A DNA stretch of 64,000 nt from Brevipalpus yothersi (taxonomy: Eukaryota; Arthropoda; Arachnida; Trombidiformes; Tenuipalpidae). A program made the position numbers and the translations under genes. Shown here piece after piece: positions 36,182 to 44,356 of the stretch. The stretch lies in the NCBI GenBank assembly GCA_003956705.1, contig QZCP01000172.1, forward strand, positions 9,413-73,412, given 5' to 3'. The notes beneath the pieces were generated by a model, which was not told the DNA's origin, did no database searches, and saw nothing but the letters and a program-made list of their open reading frames with translations. Within the stretch, counting starts at the first letter, position 1. Each line of letters opens with the position of its first letter.

Positions 36182-38683
36182 CTTGACGTACTTGACTTTG
36201 TTCGCAACAAGCGATTCAAAACCAATGTATCTCAATGCAAGCTCTATCGAGGAGCTTTCACTCCAGCCATGGAAAATGCCATTGCTACTCATTTGCCTGC
36301 TTCTCGCAGCAGTAACAATTGCAGAACGTTTGCTCCAGAATTATGCCGCCAAGGCGAGGAGAAGAAGAAGAAGAAGGGGAAGAGAAATCTTTTGCCTTTG
36401 ACCGTTGAAAAGACAACTCAGCGGGAAGCTGCTCCATACCAGCGCGAAGCTGAAGCTGTTAATTGCCCTGACTCTTTCTCAGAGGCTAGCGAGAGTGAAA
36501 GAGAATTCGGTGGTGGTCATTTCGGTGACCAACCCGAAGATCTGAGTGCTTCAGAGTCTAACTCGCTGTATGAGAGTGCAAATTCATCCTCGGGCGATGA
36601 CCAAGAAAGTCATCCACAGGCAATCGATGCCATCAAAGTTCAACAAAAACCAGAAAATGTTCCCCTGACCAAGCTGCCTGCTAAGCGTCAGAGTGCGAAG
36701 AATGAACAAATAAGCCAGCAACAAGCTGAACAAAGAATGCAAAGAGAAGAGAAGAAAATTGACTCTCTGAGTCATGCTATTCGATCTGCCCGATCGCGTG
36801 ATAACTTTCTGGAATATTCCAGAGAACATCCAGTTCAATCAAATCATGAGTCAGAATCAGATCCCGATACTGATGGCAACGAGCCAATAGCTTCACGAGT
36901 CCGGAGACGATCCGATCGTAGGTGTCTGATACCTACGCCTTTCCTCTATTCTTTTCTGATCCTTCCTGGATCATCTCACTCAGAATCAGATACATTGACT
37001 CCCTCAAAAGTTGATACATTGTCTCTGCCCGAGAAATCATTTCATTTCCGTCCCTTTCCAATTGAACAAGCAGAAGAAACTGATCTTCCCGATCAACACA
37101 TTTCTCTATCACTTTCTCTTTCAATTTTCCATCTACATGATGATCATCGATCTAATCTTCACAATTGCTTTGCCTGTCTTTATTCTCATCACTTTCATTG
37201 CGATGAGATAAATTCATTTGATTTCATTGATAATAATTGGCGAAGCCATCGAGGCAAATTAAACAATTCTATTGTTACTCGCTTTCCTGTTGGTTGTCGA
37301 GACCAGGCCACTGCCCACTTTGACCCGAAGTCACAGCACATTGGTCCTACCAAAGGAAGTAACTTGGAACAGTTTCCGATAAGAATTTGCGTTGTTTTAG
37401 CACTTGCTGTGGGCTGCCTTCGCTTTCCATGGGATTACCATGTACCTCGGGAGATATTTCCGTATCCGCCCGAACGCCTTGCTGGCCTCCTTCATATTCA
37501 CATCGTTCATTTGCCTGCTCACCGAACACTCAGTGTATTTCCATTCTCGAGGTTGGCTAAAAGCCTAGTGCCTAAGCTTAACCACCTCAGTTGGTTTCCT
37601 GTGCTCATCGTGTCCACTTCCCATGGCCAAGTTTCTCAAGTGTTCCTCACCTCAAGTGCTATTCATCATAAGCATCCAACTTACATCATCAGCAACCTCA
37701 GTGCTTCCTGCATCAGTTATCATGAAGAATTTCTCTTCATTTTTGTGGACCTTCCTCATCTTCTTCATTTATTTCTTGATCATCTTTCTGCCACTTGCCG
37801 TGATTGTGTACACCATTTCAGCCATCCCAATGAAAATGTTGTGTCAAATTGCCTCGCTTCTCGCAAATTCCACAGTCAGCCAAGAATAACTTTTCATCAC
37901 ATCACCGTGTTGTATGTGTGCGATCTTCCTGATCATTACCATTTTCACCATCACCATCATCTATGTTCATCTTGTTCAGAACATGCCACCAATACCAGAA
38001 CAACAATTTCACGATTCGACCGACAAGGTTTATATCTGCATCTACATTTTCGCAATGGTGAGTCTTATGCTGACACATTACATTATCGCCAAGATTATTG
38101 TGGAAAAGCAATAATCAGTGAAACTTGCCAAACCTTCTTGCGTGAAGCAAATCAAATTGAATCGAAAACTTTTGATCTTGTCGATCACTTCTTGTGCCAA
38201 ACCTCTCAGCATCCAGTTGATGGGAAATCAACAGAATTGTTGCTCTGTCCATCATCATTTCATTTCATCATCGAGGTTTGCCTGGCCGGCAGTAAAGATC
38301 AATTGTCGCCTCTTCCAGCACGAAGCTGTTCGTCTAGAACAATCATCATCATTTTGCTTACCTTTCGAAATAGCATTTCGATTAAGAATCACTTTTGGTC
38401 GCAATCGCTGCGAAACAAATATTTCATTGCTCATTTGATTGCTGGCCACAATAACATTGTTTGCAATACCTCAATTCATATTGCATCATCTCGGAAGTTT
38501 TCTGCATCCAGCACTTCCGTTTTCAAGGCCAACATCCGCATCCGTTGCGATTGCTCATCTGCTTGCCGCAGTTTACCGGTACCATCCACTGTTCTACAGT
38601 GTTGTATTGCTTCCTCTCTATCGACTAGAGATTATTTTGGTTACTCATCGGTCTTCCCGACTAGTTACATCATCATGTCATAA
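36182..38683 (+). CDS. Open continuation of the pol frame (possible second polyprotein segment)
   Basis: The pol frame stays open from the codon after its ochre stop to a TAA at 38681-38683. The first in-frame ATG is at 36269. The first 250 codons look like real protein: integrase tail, Lys-rich stretch, acidic Ser/Glu region (SEASESEREFGGG), Gln-rich coiled segment and RVRRRSDRR. Beyond about 37100 the composition becomes His/Cys/Ser-rich and irregular, while the +1 frame encodes hydrophobic segments, so the coding frame may change there. No homologue is recognised. It may be a Pol extension reached by stop readthrough, a separate protein or partly non-coding. Confidence 0.45.
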   Translation, partial: LDVLDFVRNKRFKTNVSQCKLYRGAFTPAMENAIATHLPASRSSNNCRTFAPELCRQGEEKKKKKGKRNLLPLTVEKTTQREAAPYQREAEAVNCPDSFSEASESEREFGGGHFGDQPEDLSASESNSLYESANSSSGDDQESHPQAIDAIKVQQKPENVPLTKLPAKRQSAKNEQISQQQAEQRMQREEKKIDSLSHAIRSARSRDNFLEYSREHPVQSNHESESDPDTDGNEPIASRVRRRSDRRCLIPTPFLYSFLILPGSSHSESDTLTPSKVDTLSLPEKSFHFRPFPIEQAEETDLPDQHISLSLSLSIFHLHDDHRSNLHNCFACLYSHHFHCDEINSFDFIDNNWRSHRGKLNNSIVTRFPVGCRDQATAHFDPKSQHIGPTKGSNLEQFPIRICVVLALAVGCLRFPWDYHVPREIFPYPPERLAGLLHIHIVHLPAHRTLSVFPFSRLAKSLVPKLNHLSWFPVLIVSTSHGQVSQVFLTSSAIHHKHPTYIISNLSASCISYHEEFLFIFVDLPHLLHLFLDHLSATCRDCVHHFSHPNENVVSNCLASRKFHSQPRITFHHITVLYVCDLPDHYHFHHHHHLCSSCSEHATNTRTTISRFDRQGLYLHLHFRNGESYADTLHYRQDYCGKAIISETCQTFLREANQIESKTFDLVDHFLCQTSQHPVDGKSTELLLCPSSFHFIIEVCLAGSKDQLSPLPARSCSSRTIIIILLTFRNSISIKNHFWSQSLRNKYFIAHLIAGHNNIVCNTSIHIASSRKFSASSTSVFKANIRIRCDCSSACRSLPVPSTVLQCCIASSLSTRDYFGYSSVFPTSYIIMS
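36276..36401 (+). CDS. Short overlapping frame: signal-anchor plus polybasic run
   Basis: 41 codons overlapping the pol continuation in the +1 frame. They encode a hydrophobic start (MPLLLICLLLAAVTIAE) and a run of seven arginines. The layout resembles the beginning of a secreted or membrane protein, but the frame stops soon after, so it may be a chance product of the Lys-coding repeat in the overlapping frame. Confidence 0.25.
   Translation: MPLLLICLLLAAVTIAERLLQNYAAKARRRRRRRGREIFCL
37137..37211 (+). CDS. Short overlapping frame: single hydrophobic segment
   Basis: 24 codons in the +1 frame relative to pol. They encode almost only a membrane-type helix (MMIIDLIFTIALPVFILITF). Listed because it is one of several hydrophobic frames in the same phase between 36.2 and 38.2 kb. 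Confidence 0.2.
   Translation: MMIIDLIFTIALPVFILITFIAMR
37623..37889 (+). CDS. Overlapping frame: small membrane protein candidate
   Basis: 88 codons from a good ATG in the +1 frame, with a hydrophobic N-terminal half and a strong membrane span near residues 37-62 (Phe/Ile/Leu-rich), ending LLANSTVSQE. The overlapping pol-frame translation here is His/Ser-rich and unconvincing. A small envelope-like or viroporin-like membrane protein is conceivable. No homologue is recognised. Confidence 0.3.
   Translation: MAKFLKCSSPQVLFIISIQLTSSATSVLPASVIMKNFSSFLWTFLIFFIYFLIIFLPLAVIVYTISAIPMKMLCQIASLLANSTVSQE
37914..38114 (+). CDS. Overlapping frame: two-span small membrane protein candidate
   Basis: 66 codons with two clear hydrophobic helices (MCAIFLIITIFTITIIYV and VYICIYIFAMVSLML), separated by a polar loop with MPPIPEQQFHDSTDK and ending with a lysine-containing tail. 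This is the most protein-like of the short +1 frames. The pol-frame reading over the same DNA is a polyhistidine-rich string. Confidence 0.35.
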   Translation: MCAIFLIITIFTITIIYVHLVQNMPPIPEQQFHDSTDKVYICIYIFAMVSLMLTHYIIAKIIVEKQ

Positions 38684-39934
38684 GCATCATCTAATGAGCG
38701 CGAAGCTCCCAGATCATCGCAAGCGCAAAGCTTTTCTGATATCATCAAACTCAAAGTTCGGATGTTTTATAAGCAACCGTCGCTCAAGCTACTGCCACCA
38801 ATCAATGTACATGGTTTCCGTGAGGAACATGTATCATCCACATTGATGATTGAAGAGGATAAATTCCTTCGCAAACTATGTTTCCATTACCTCCGCGGTA
38901 TGACTGGCTGTCGAAATTGCTCATCAGTTTACTGCATCGCTTGCTGCGAAATCTTGAAACAATTCAAGAATCAGTTGCCCGCACATATCCACCTGCATGG
39001 TGATGGGAATTTCATATGTTTGGAATGCTTTGCTAGCAGACAATTTGGTGAAGAAAATGCTCCTTCATCCGATATTTTTGACACTTATCGAGGATCACTT
39101 TTCATGTGTCCTCGATTGAATTGCACAGCCAGAATGCTCATTACCGACTACGAAAGTCATGTTCAGCTATGTTCTCGTGGAGAAATATTTGATCCACCTG
39201 ATTTCGATCTCCTCAGTGCCAATACTGAATTCTCTGATCTTGTTCAGATGATTGTTATCGCCAGAGATAATTACCCACGAAGGGTTGTGCCTCTTTCTCC
39301 TCGGCCTCATGCTCCTCATCCAGAGATTCATCGCTTACCGATTACCGCACCCGGTCCAACATCAGTATACCTCCAGAATCCAACTCTGGTTCAGCGTCCA
39401 AGCGATACTTTGTCAGTGGCTTCAGCCAACGTACTTCGCTACCCACCTTTAATGTCGACTGGAATGTTGACCGATCTGTCAGTCCATCTGATCCTGGCTT
39501 CATCATCAGTTCATCAGATGAAAGTTCATGTAATGTTGCTCTGGCCGAGCGAAGGAGAGAATTTGCCGCTGTTCGCGACCTTCATGATCCATCAACATCC
39601 GACCAGCCTAGCCCTCGTCATTCGAGATCGAAAATCCCAGCAAGGGAAAGTTCATCAGGAACTGTTGCCATTCCTGCCCCGGAAGAAGGCAGCCAAAGCT
39701 CACTTCCTGCCCGTACTCGTCGTCGTTCTGAAACTCGCCAAGAGTCTGAACAAACGGCCACTGCCAGCACTTCTCGTGCACCTCAATTTGGTCCTCAGCC
39801 TTACGATGGGCTACCGAGGCCACACTTTCCAACTGGCTCCTCAACTGGAGAGAATACTCCAGAATTCTGCGCTGCCTTTCACGGAGCCGTCGATGACTAC
39901 TTGTCAGGTGGTTATCCTGATATTCGACACATGA
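38684..39934 (+). CDS. Retrotransposon accessory ORF: Cys/His-rich RING/TRAF-like region
   Basis: Same frame as pol, open from 38684, first ATG 38762, ending at 39932-39934. At about 38870-39180 it carries ordered Cys/His pairs: a CRNCSSVYCIACC cluster, HIHLH, FICLEC, then CPRLNCTARMLITDYESHVQLC-type spacing (C-x4-C-x11-H-x3-C), as in RING plus TRAF-type zinc fingers. Downstream codons up to about 39430 stay protein-like. After that the -1 frame (39271-40569) looks like the true coding frame, so a frameshift or indel lies in the 39270-39430 overlap. The function is unknown. A zinc-binding, possibly ubiquitin-linked protein is an inference from spacing only. Confidence 0.55.
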   Translation, partial: ASSNEREAPRSSQAQSFSDIIKLKVRMFYKQPSLKLLPPINVHGFREEHVSSTLMIEEDKFLRKLCFHYLRGMTGCRNCSSVYCIACCEILKQFKNQLPAHIHLHGDGNFICLECFASRQFGEENAPSSDIFDTYRGSLFMCPRLNCTARMLITDYESHVQLCSRGEIFDPPDFDLLSANTEFSDLVQMIVIARDNYPRRVVPLSPRPHAPHPEIHRLPITAPGPTSVYLQNPTLVQRPSDTLSVASANVLRYPPLMSTGMLTDLSVHLILASSSVHQMKVHVMLLWPSEGENLPLFATFMIHQHPTSLALVIRDRKSQQGKVHQELLPFLPRKKAAKAHFLPVLVVVLKLAKSLNKRPLPALLVHLNLVLSLTMGYRGHTFQLAPQLERILQNSALPFTEPSMTTCQVVILIFDT

Positions 39935-40569
39935 TGCCTCCTCCGACCGTCTCTGAGATCCGCCGAGGAATTCAACGCTGGCCAACCAGGCCAACCGTTC
40001 ATGTAGAATCATCCGCTTCATCAGCATCCTCATCCTCAGCATCCGCTGCTCCATCATGTGCTCCTTCTCGTCCACAATCACGAGCGTCCAGCTCAGACAA
40101 ATCTGTTCAATGTCTAAAACCACCAGCACCAGCTCCACGGAGGAGAGTTCTCGCGCTGAGACATTCCATCAGCTTTCCTATTCGAGATCGCTTGACGCGA
40201 CATCAGCTTCATGATATGAATACCTTTTTTGACTCCCTTGGTCTTGATTTCAGCCGCATCTCGCGTTCTGATGGATTTGTTTATGAACGTGAAGAAGTTC
40301 GTATCCGCCACCAACATTGGGCAGCACGCCCACCAGCGGTTCCTCCGCGCGTTCCAGAATGGATGGAATCCATTATCTCCAACAACACCGATGTCAATTT
40401 TCCTGTCGATTGTTCCATCGCAATCTACACGCAATGTGCCTTAGTTCAGCTCTCTGAGTATGAAGAACCATCGCTCCGCGCGATCTGGGTTGCCATTGTC
40501 CGAAATACTGGTGAAACAGTTTTCGAAACTTTTATTCGCTACAAGCGCCGATATATTCTTAATTTCTAG
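39271..40569 (+). CDS. Retrotransposon accessory ORF: Ser-rich linker and start of an exonuclease-like domain
   Basis: Open in the -1 frame relative to pol from 39271, first ATG 39931, so it is reached either by frameshift from the preceding ORF or from that ATG. It has a Ser/Arg/Gln-rich segment, then PPRVPEWMESII, NFPVDCSIAIYTQ and WVAIVRNTGETVFETFIR. These align well with the first strands of REX-type DEDDh exonucleases (consensus like FAIDCE, then ARVSIVN..G..VYDT). The first catalytic Asp is present, but the Glu two positions later is Ser. A TAG at 40567 interrupts the domain, and the same frame continues for 519 codons. Confidence 0.5.
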   Translation, partial: LPTKGCASFSSASCSSSRDSSLTDYRTRSNISIPPESNSGSASKRYFVSGFSQRTSLPTFNVDWNVDRSVSPSDPGFIISSSDESSCNVALAERRREFAAVRDLHDPSTSDQPSPRHSRSKIPARESSSGTVAIPAPEEGSQSSLPARTRRRSETRQESEQTATASTSRAPQFGPQPYDGLPRPHFPTGSSTGENTPEFCAAFHGAVDDYLSGGYPDIRHMMPPPTVSEIRRGIQRWPTRPTVHVESSASSASSSSASAAPSCAPSRPQSRASSSDKSVQCLKPPAPAPRRRVLALRHSISFPIRDRLTRHQLHDMNTFFDSLGLDFSRISRSDGFVYEREEVRIRHQHWAARPPAVPPRVPEWMESIISNNTDVNFPVDCSIAIYTQCALVQLSEYEEPSLRAIWVAIVRNTGETVFETFIRYKRRYILNF

Positions 40570-42129
40570 CATCAATTCCATAGACTTCATTGGAATCAAA
40601 TTCGATTTGGAGCGAATTCAAGCACGGTATTGAAGCAAGTTGCCGAATTCCTCTTTGTTGCGAAGAATATTATAGGCGCCGAGCCTGAAGCACATCTGGC
40701 ATACTTGGGCTTCTCGCCCGATCAAATTCTCATAATTCGTCCGAAACTCATCGAGTTGACTAGATTTTACTCACCGCGAGTTAATGGCTCATTCAACATC
40801 CGTTTCATCGCCCATCTCATCTTTAATCGAACCATTGTGTTCCCATCTCGACACCCACCGACTTTCACTGCTCAAATTCTCATGGATTTGTATCGGCTAT
40901 CGAAGCCACTAATGGATCAGCCGTCTGAACAATGGTTACCCAATGCATGGGTAGCTCGGCTTCTCGCCTTCTTAGTTGTCGATCGTCAATATTGGCCTGT
41001 CCGACTTTTGGCTTCCTGCCAATATACTCACAGCGACCCATTTCCTCAATGGAATGATGGTCAAGATTACGCCAATCCAGAAGATTGGAGATATTTTCAC
41101 CCTAATCCAGATGCCGATCCTTCCATGTCACGAGAATTGAGAATCGCTCGCCGCGTTGATCGAGACATGATTGATTGGAATTTCCAAGAACCAGCACATA
41201 GCCCCATCGATTGGGATGCAGTTTATGCTGAACAAACACCTCAGCAAGAGGATCCACTGCCGCATTACGATGATGCTCAGCTTTCCGAAGCTGTAGCTCG
41301 AAGTCTTCGTCCAGAAGAGCAAGTCGTCCCAGAGGCTGTACGCCCAGAAACTCCACCTCCAACTTTCGGTGATACAGTTCCAACTGCATATGATGATTTG
41401 TACGCAATTGCTCCCAGCCAGGGACTGATTTCCGATGATCAAAATGCACAATTAATTGAAGAACACCTCAATAATGATTCTCAAGACATTGCCTTTGCGG
41501 CCGCATCGATACTGTTTGATGATGCTCCTGCAAATGATCCACAGCTCGATGCTGAAATTCGAGAGATTGCCGAGTTCGGTATATCTGATGTTCCTCATCC
41601 TGATCCAGTTAGTCAAACTGAGCAGCGTCCAGCTGAATCAAGCATCGAAGAAAAAGATCCTCAAGCACATGAAGAAGAAGAAGACGATCCAAGTCCAGTG
41701 TTCTCACCACTTGCACCATCCACCGAGGACATCATACCAGCGCCTTCCACAAGCGATCAGCCTCCAGCCATCGCACCGTCCTCAGCCACTACCCAGGTAG
41801 TCTCATCACAGGATCTGCCCGATCAACTTGAAGCGTCTACAATTTGCTCTCAAAGTCTGGAAAATCCAAGTCCAGTACCATCAGCGTCCAGCTCTCAAGA
41901 CCAAGCTCCAATTGTTCGCCCAGAGCTACCTCAGCCTCCACCAAGGAGATGTTCACTTCGAGGTATCTCACCATCATCCCAGCGTGAATATGGTCTAATG
42001 TCCCAAACCAGCGCATCCGGAACTTCTCTACTGAATCCTGCTGTTCGTCAGCACACCCGTCCTACTCTCGTTAGTGGGAAGAAGAAGAATAAGAAGAAGT
42101 CCGCCAAGGACAAAGACCACTCTAATTGA
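40570..42129 (+). CDS. Retrotransposon accessory ORF: rest of exonuclease-like domain, UIM-like motif, acidic and Lys-rich tail
   Basis: Open continuation of the preceding frame to a TGA at 42127. The first ATG in this frame comes only after the domain core, so expression probably depends on the upstream frame. GAEPEAHLAYLGF sits where REX exonucleases have GHSL..D...L. LIELTRFYSP corresponds to their IDT..LY strand, and HPPTFTAQILMDLY to HSSVEDA...DLY. The conserved His is kept, but the second and third catalytic Asp are His and Thr, so the fold would be inactive. Further on, DDAQLSEAVARSL matches a ubiquitin-interacting motif. The remainder is Pro/Glu/Ser-rich and ends in KKKNKKKSAKDK. Confidence 0.55.
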   Translation, partial: HQFHRLHWNQIRFGANSSTVLKQVAEFLFVAKNIIGAEPEAHLAYLGFSPDQILIIRPKLIELTRFYSPRVNGSFNIRFIAHLIFNRTIVFPSRHPPTFTAQILMDLYRLSKPLMDQPSEQWLPNAWVARLLAFLVVDRQYWPVRLLASCQYTHSDPFPQWNDGQDYANPEDWRYFHPNPDADPSMSRELRIARRVDRDMIDWNFQEPAHSPIDWDAVYAEQTPQQEDPLPHYDDAQLSEAVARSLRPEEQVVPEAVRPETPPPTFGDTVPTAYDDLYAIAPSQGLISDDQNAQLIEEHLNNDSQDIAFAAASILFDDAPANDPQLDAEIREIAEFGISDVPHPDPVSQTEQRPAESSIEEKDPQAHEEEEDDPSPVFSPLAPSTEDIIPAPSTSDQPPAIAPSSATTQVVSSQDLPDQLEASTICSQSLENPSPVPSASSSQDQAPIVRPELPQPPPRRCSLRGISPSSQREYGLMSQTSASGTSLLNPAVRQHTRPTLVSGKKKNKKKSAKDKDHSN

Positions 42130-42178
42130 GAAACACTCGGCGTCTTCCTTGCCATCATTGGGAAGGTGTCTTAGTCAT

Positions 42179-42190
42179 GAGGCGGGGGTG
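42179..42190 (+). promoter_or_regulatory. Polypurine-like tract
   Basis: GAGGCGGGGGTG directly abuts the 3' LTR. It is purine-rich with two pyrimidine interruptions, in the usual position for plus-strand priming. Confidence 0.6.
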
Positions 42191-42823
42191 TGTAGCAAGA
42201 AATCTGTACCCTCCCAATGACGCCAAGTTGACTACCTTATTCATTCATTCATTATCTTATTTTATACTTTTCTAATACTTATTTTATAATTGATTTGAAC
42301 CATTGCCATTGCTTGGCCTATATTCGCAACCATTTTCGGCCATCGAGGCCACCTCAGTATCCGTATCCGCATGACCTGCATCTGTTACACAGATGTTATG
42401 GCACTTTCGACCACTCGATGGCCACTAGCTTCCGCTACTTCAGTTTCCGCATCCTGGGCTCCCTGCCCGATAGTATATAAGACCGATCTGTTCCTTTGTT
42501 AGGACACTTGCTCCCACGGTGGTCAAGTCGTCACTCTGCCCAAATTCTGACCGTCCAGGTCTTCAGTTTTGTAACTCTCTCTCTCTCTCTTTTCCATCTC
42601 TCTTTCCATCTTTCTTTCCATCTATTTTATTAAACTCATGTATGCTCAAATTTATTGTGCTCGACGCACTGCTGCCTACTTTCGCCCCAATTTCGGTAAT
42701 TTGTGCACCGGTCAATCGTTAGCGGCCCTAATAGATTGGCAAAGACTGATCTCATCGAGCTCGACGCTCATCTTCACTGCTCTTTCAGTCTAGTGTGTGT
42801 GGAACTCGGTGATTTCTCTCACA
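42191..42823 (+). repeat. 3' LTR (633 bp)
   Basis: Same length and ends as the 5' LTR, with three substitutions, all T here where the 5' copy has C. It is followed by the TTAT duplication and then by host DNA matching the right part of the duplicated unit. Confidence 0.97.
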
Positions 42824-43028
42824 TTATCTACATGTATTTGATGACGTTGATTTGACTCAATTTGGAGATCAATTCCATAGTGAGATCAGATTTTCCAGAA
42901 GCGCACCATTTGCATAAATTTTTTGATGTTTTGATGTGTTAATCAAGAGTTGAGTACAATGACATTCACAGTATCACAAGGTACCTCCTTTCAAGCTATA
43001 AAAAAATTTACCACATTGACAATTTAAA

Positions 43029-43158
43029 CTTGAAATAATTCGCAAGTTACAACTACAGATCAAGAGAGACTCATGATTGATGGAAAGTGAAGAGGATTGG
43101 GTGTAAATCAAGGTCTATCCTTTATCTAATTGACGTTGCCAATCGATTTAGGTGTCAT
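43029..43158 (+). pseudogene. Remnant of C-family exon 3 (copy 1)
   Basis: Starts at an internal deletion junction. It retains reading similar to the C-family core (DNSQVTTTDQER region), but the stop codon in the GK*RG region and the later TAA are shared with the pseudogene in copy 2. It therefore died before or together with the duplication. Confidence 0.65.
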
Positions 43159-43268
43159 TTTAATCGAATTTTTATCAGCCGATCAATCTGATGATATTTC
43201 AATATTTTGGCTTACGCTGATCCCACATTGCTCATTCAGCTATATACATCTTCTGAGCCTCAGCTAAT

Positions 43269-43400
43269 TGAACTATGATCATGATCTCCATTTTTGACTA
43301 AAGAAATCTCTATCTGACGGCATTGCTTCACCTATCTTGAATGATCTGGATTCCATGGAGGTCACTTATTTGAATCTCAGTCTATCCAATAATTTTTTGT
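43269..43400 (+). repeat. 130-bp dispersed repeat (three copies)
   Basis: The segment beginning GAACTATGATCATGATCTCC recurs at 43602-43745 and about 48164-48296 with few differences. The middle copy sits exactly at the junction between the two large duplicated units, so this repeat probably took part in the unequal exchange. Confidence 0.85.
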
Positions 43401-43748
43401 AACTTTTTAAGAGGCTTCCTCTTTCCTCCATGATGAATGATCCAGAGTATCGCCGAGAATGTACACAGATGTCTTCTCATCAATTCTAATATACTATGTA
43501 TGATCCTATTGTAACACATCAGATTGAACAGCTCATCAGCTATATATCTCACTCCAATATTTGATCTATTTTCCGAGTATAAGATAGTGATGGCTCCAAA
43601 GAACTATGATCATGATCTCCATTTTTGACTAAAGAAATCTCTATCTGACGGCATTGCTTCACCTATCTTGAATGATCTGGATTCCATGGAGGTCACTTAT
43701 TTGAATCTCAGTCTATCCAATGATTTTTTTGTCACTTTTTAAGAGGCT

Positions 43749-44129
43749 TCTGGTATCTCCAAGTCTGGACATTCGAATGATCCGAAGAAAGAATTGATCA
43801 GAAATTCTCGACAAACCGACTTAACGTAGGTGTTGAAAATTGTTTAAAATTTTGAATTCCGATTATGTATCTTTTCTTTTCCTCTTCTCATCAGCTCTGG
43901 CTCGCTAGAGTTTGCTGTGGCATCTGATATCTTGCTGGATGAGGTGATCAAGAATTGTAAGAATTCTGTTGCTGGCTACGATCGTAAAATTATCCAAGAC
44001 AATTCTGAGGTTACTACTACCACAGATCAAGAGCGACTACTAAGTGATGGTACATACAAAGGATCAGATGTGAATCAAGACCTCTCATTTATCTACATCT
44101 CATCACCAAATAATTTAGGCTTCGGCTAA
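43749..44129 (+). pseudogene. C2: 5'-truncated C-family gene
   Basis: Only the second half of exon 2 (to the donor at 43826) and the full exon 3 (43895-44129, 235 bp as in C1 and C4) are present. The signal-peptide exon and the first cysteine are missing because the duplication breakpoint lies inside exon 2. The remaining frame is intact and nearly identical to C1 (an Ala for Thr in GYDRKII's preceding SV-x-GYD, and a shortened exon 2 end). It could only be expressed from a new first exon, and none is evident. Confidence 0.8.
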
Positions 44130-44292
44130 TTAGACTTGAAAATATTTGTACCATGAGAACAAAACGAGGTATTCAACAAGACCTCATATTCAATTCAAAT
44201 ATCGAATAAATTGTCAAATTTTCTCTACAAAGTTTGACATTATCAAAATTATATTCTATGATTGAAAGACTTCGATGTTCAGTCGTAATCCT

Positions 44293-44296
<4 letters not shown>

Positions 44297-44354
<58 letters not shown>
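44297..44354. repeat. (GA)n microsatellite
   Basis: GA array of about 58 bp, the counterpart of the array at 26437-26489 in the other duplicated copy. Confidence 0.95.

Positions 44355-44356
<2 letters not shown>

Larger units (their letters stand above)
29062..42823 (+). mobile_element. Complete Ty3/gypsy-type LTR retrotransposon, 13.8 kb, with long 3' accessory region
   Basis: The element has two 633-bp direct LTRs bounded by TG...CA, a TTAT target duplication, a TGG primer-binding start just inside the 5' LTR, a 1.06-kb leader, gag-pol (order Gag, CCHC, protease, RT, RNase H, integrase) and a purine/G-rich tract before the 3' LTR. Integrase after RNase H and a GPY-like tail place it in the Ty3/gypsy superfamily. 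It is unusually long because about 6 kb of reading frames follow integrase. The LTRs differ at only 3 of 633 positions, so insertion is recent. It is visibly less AT-rich than the flanking DNA. It landed inside copy 1 of the host tandem duplication. Confidence 0.96.
42824..43603 (+). repeat. Tandem duplication, copy 1, right part
   Basis: Host DNA after the retrotransposon, matching 47197-48495 but with about 510 bp missing after 43028 (the portion that holds most of the dead C gene in copy 2). The match ends at the sequence GGCTCCAAAGAAC in both copies. Confidence 0.88.

Noticed and set aside
39608..40138. 176-codon minus-strand frame inside the retrotransposon
   Set aside because: Antisense to the Ser/Ala-rich accessory frame. 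The opposite strand has domain-like content in the right orientation.
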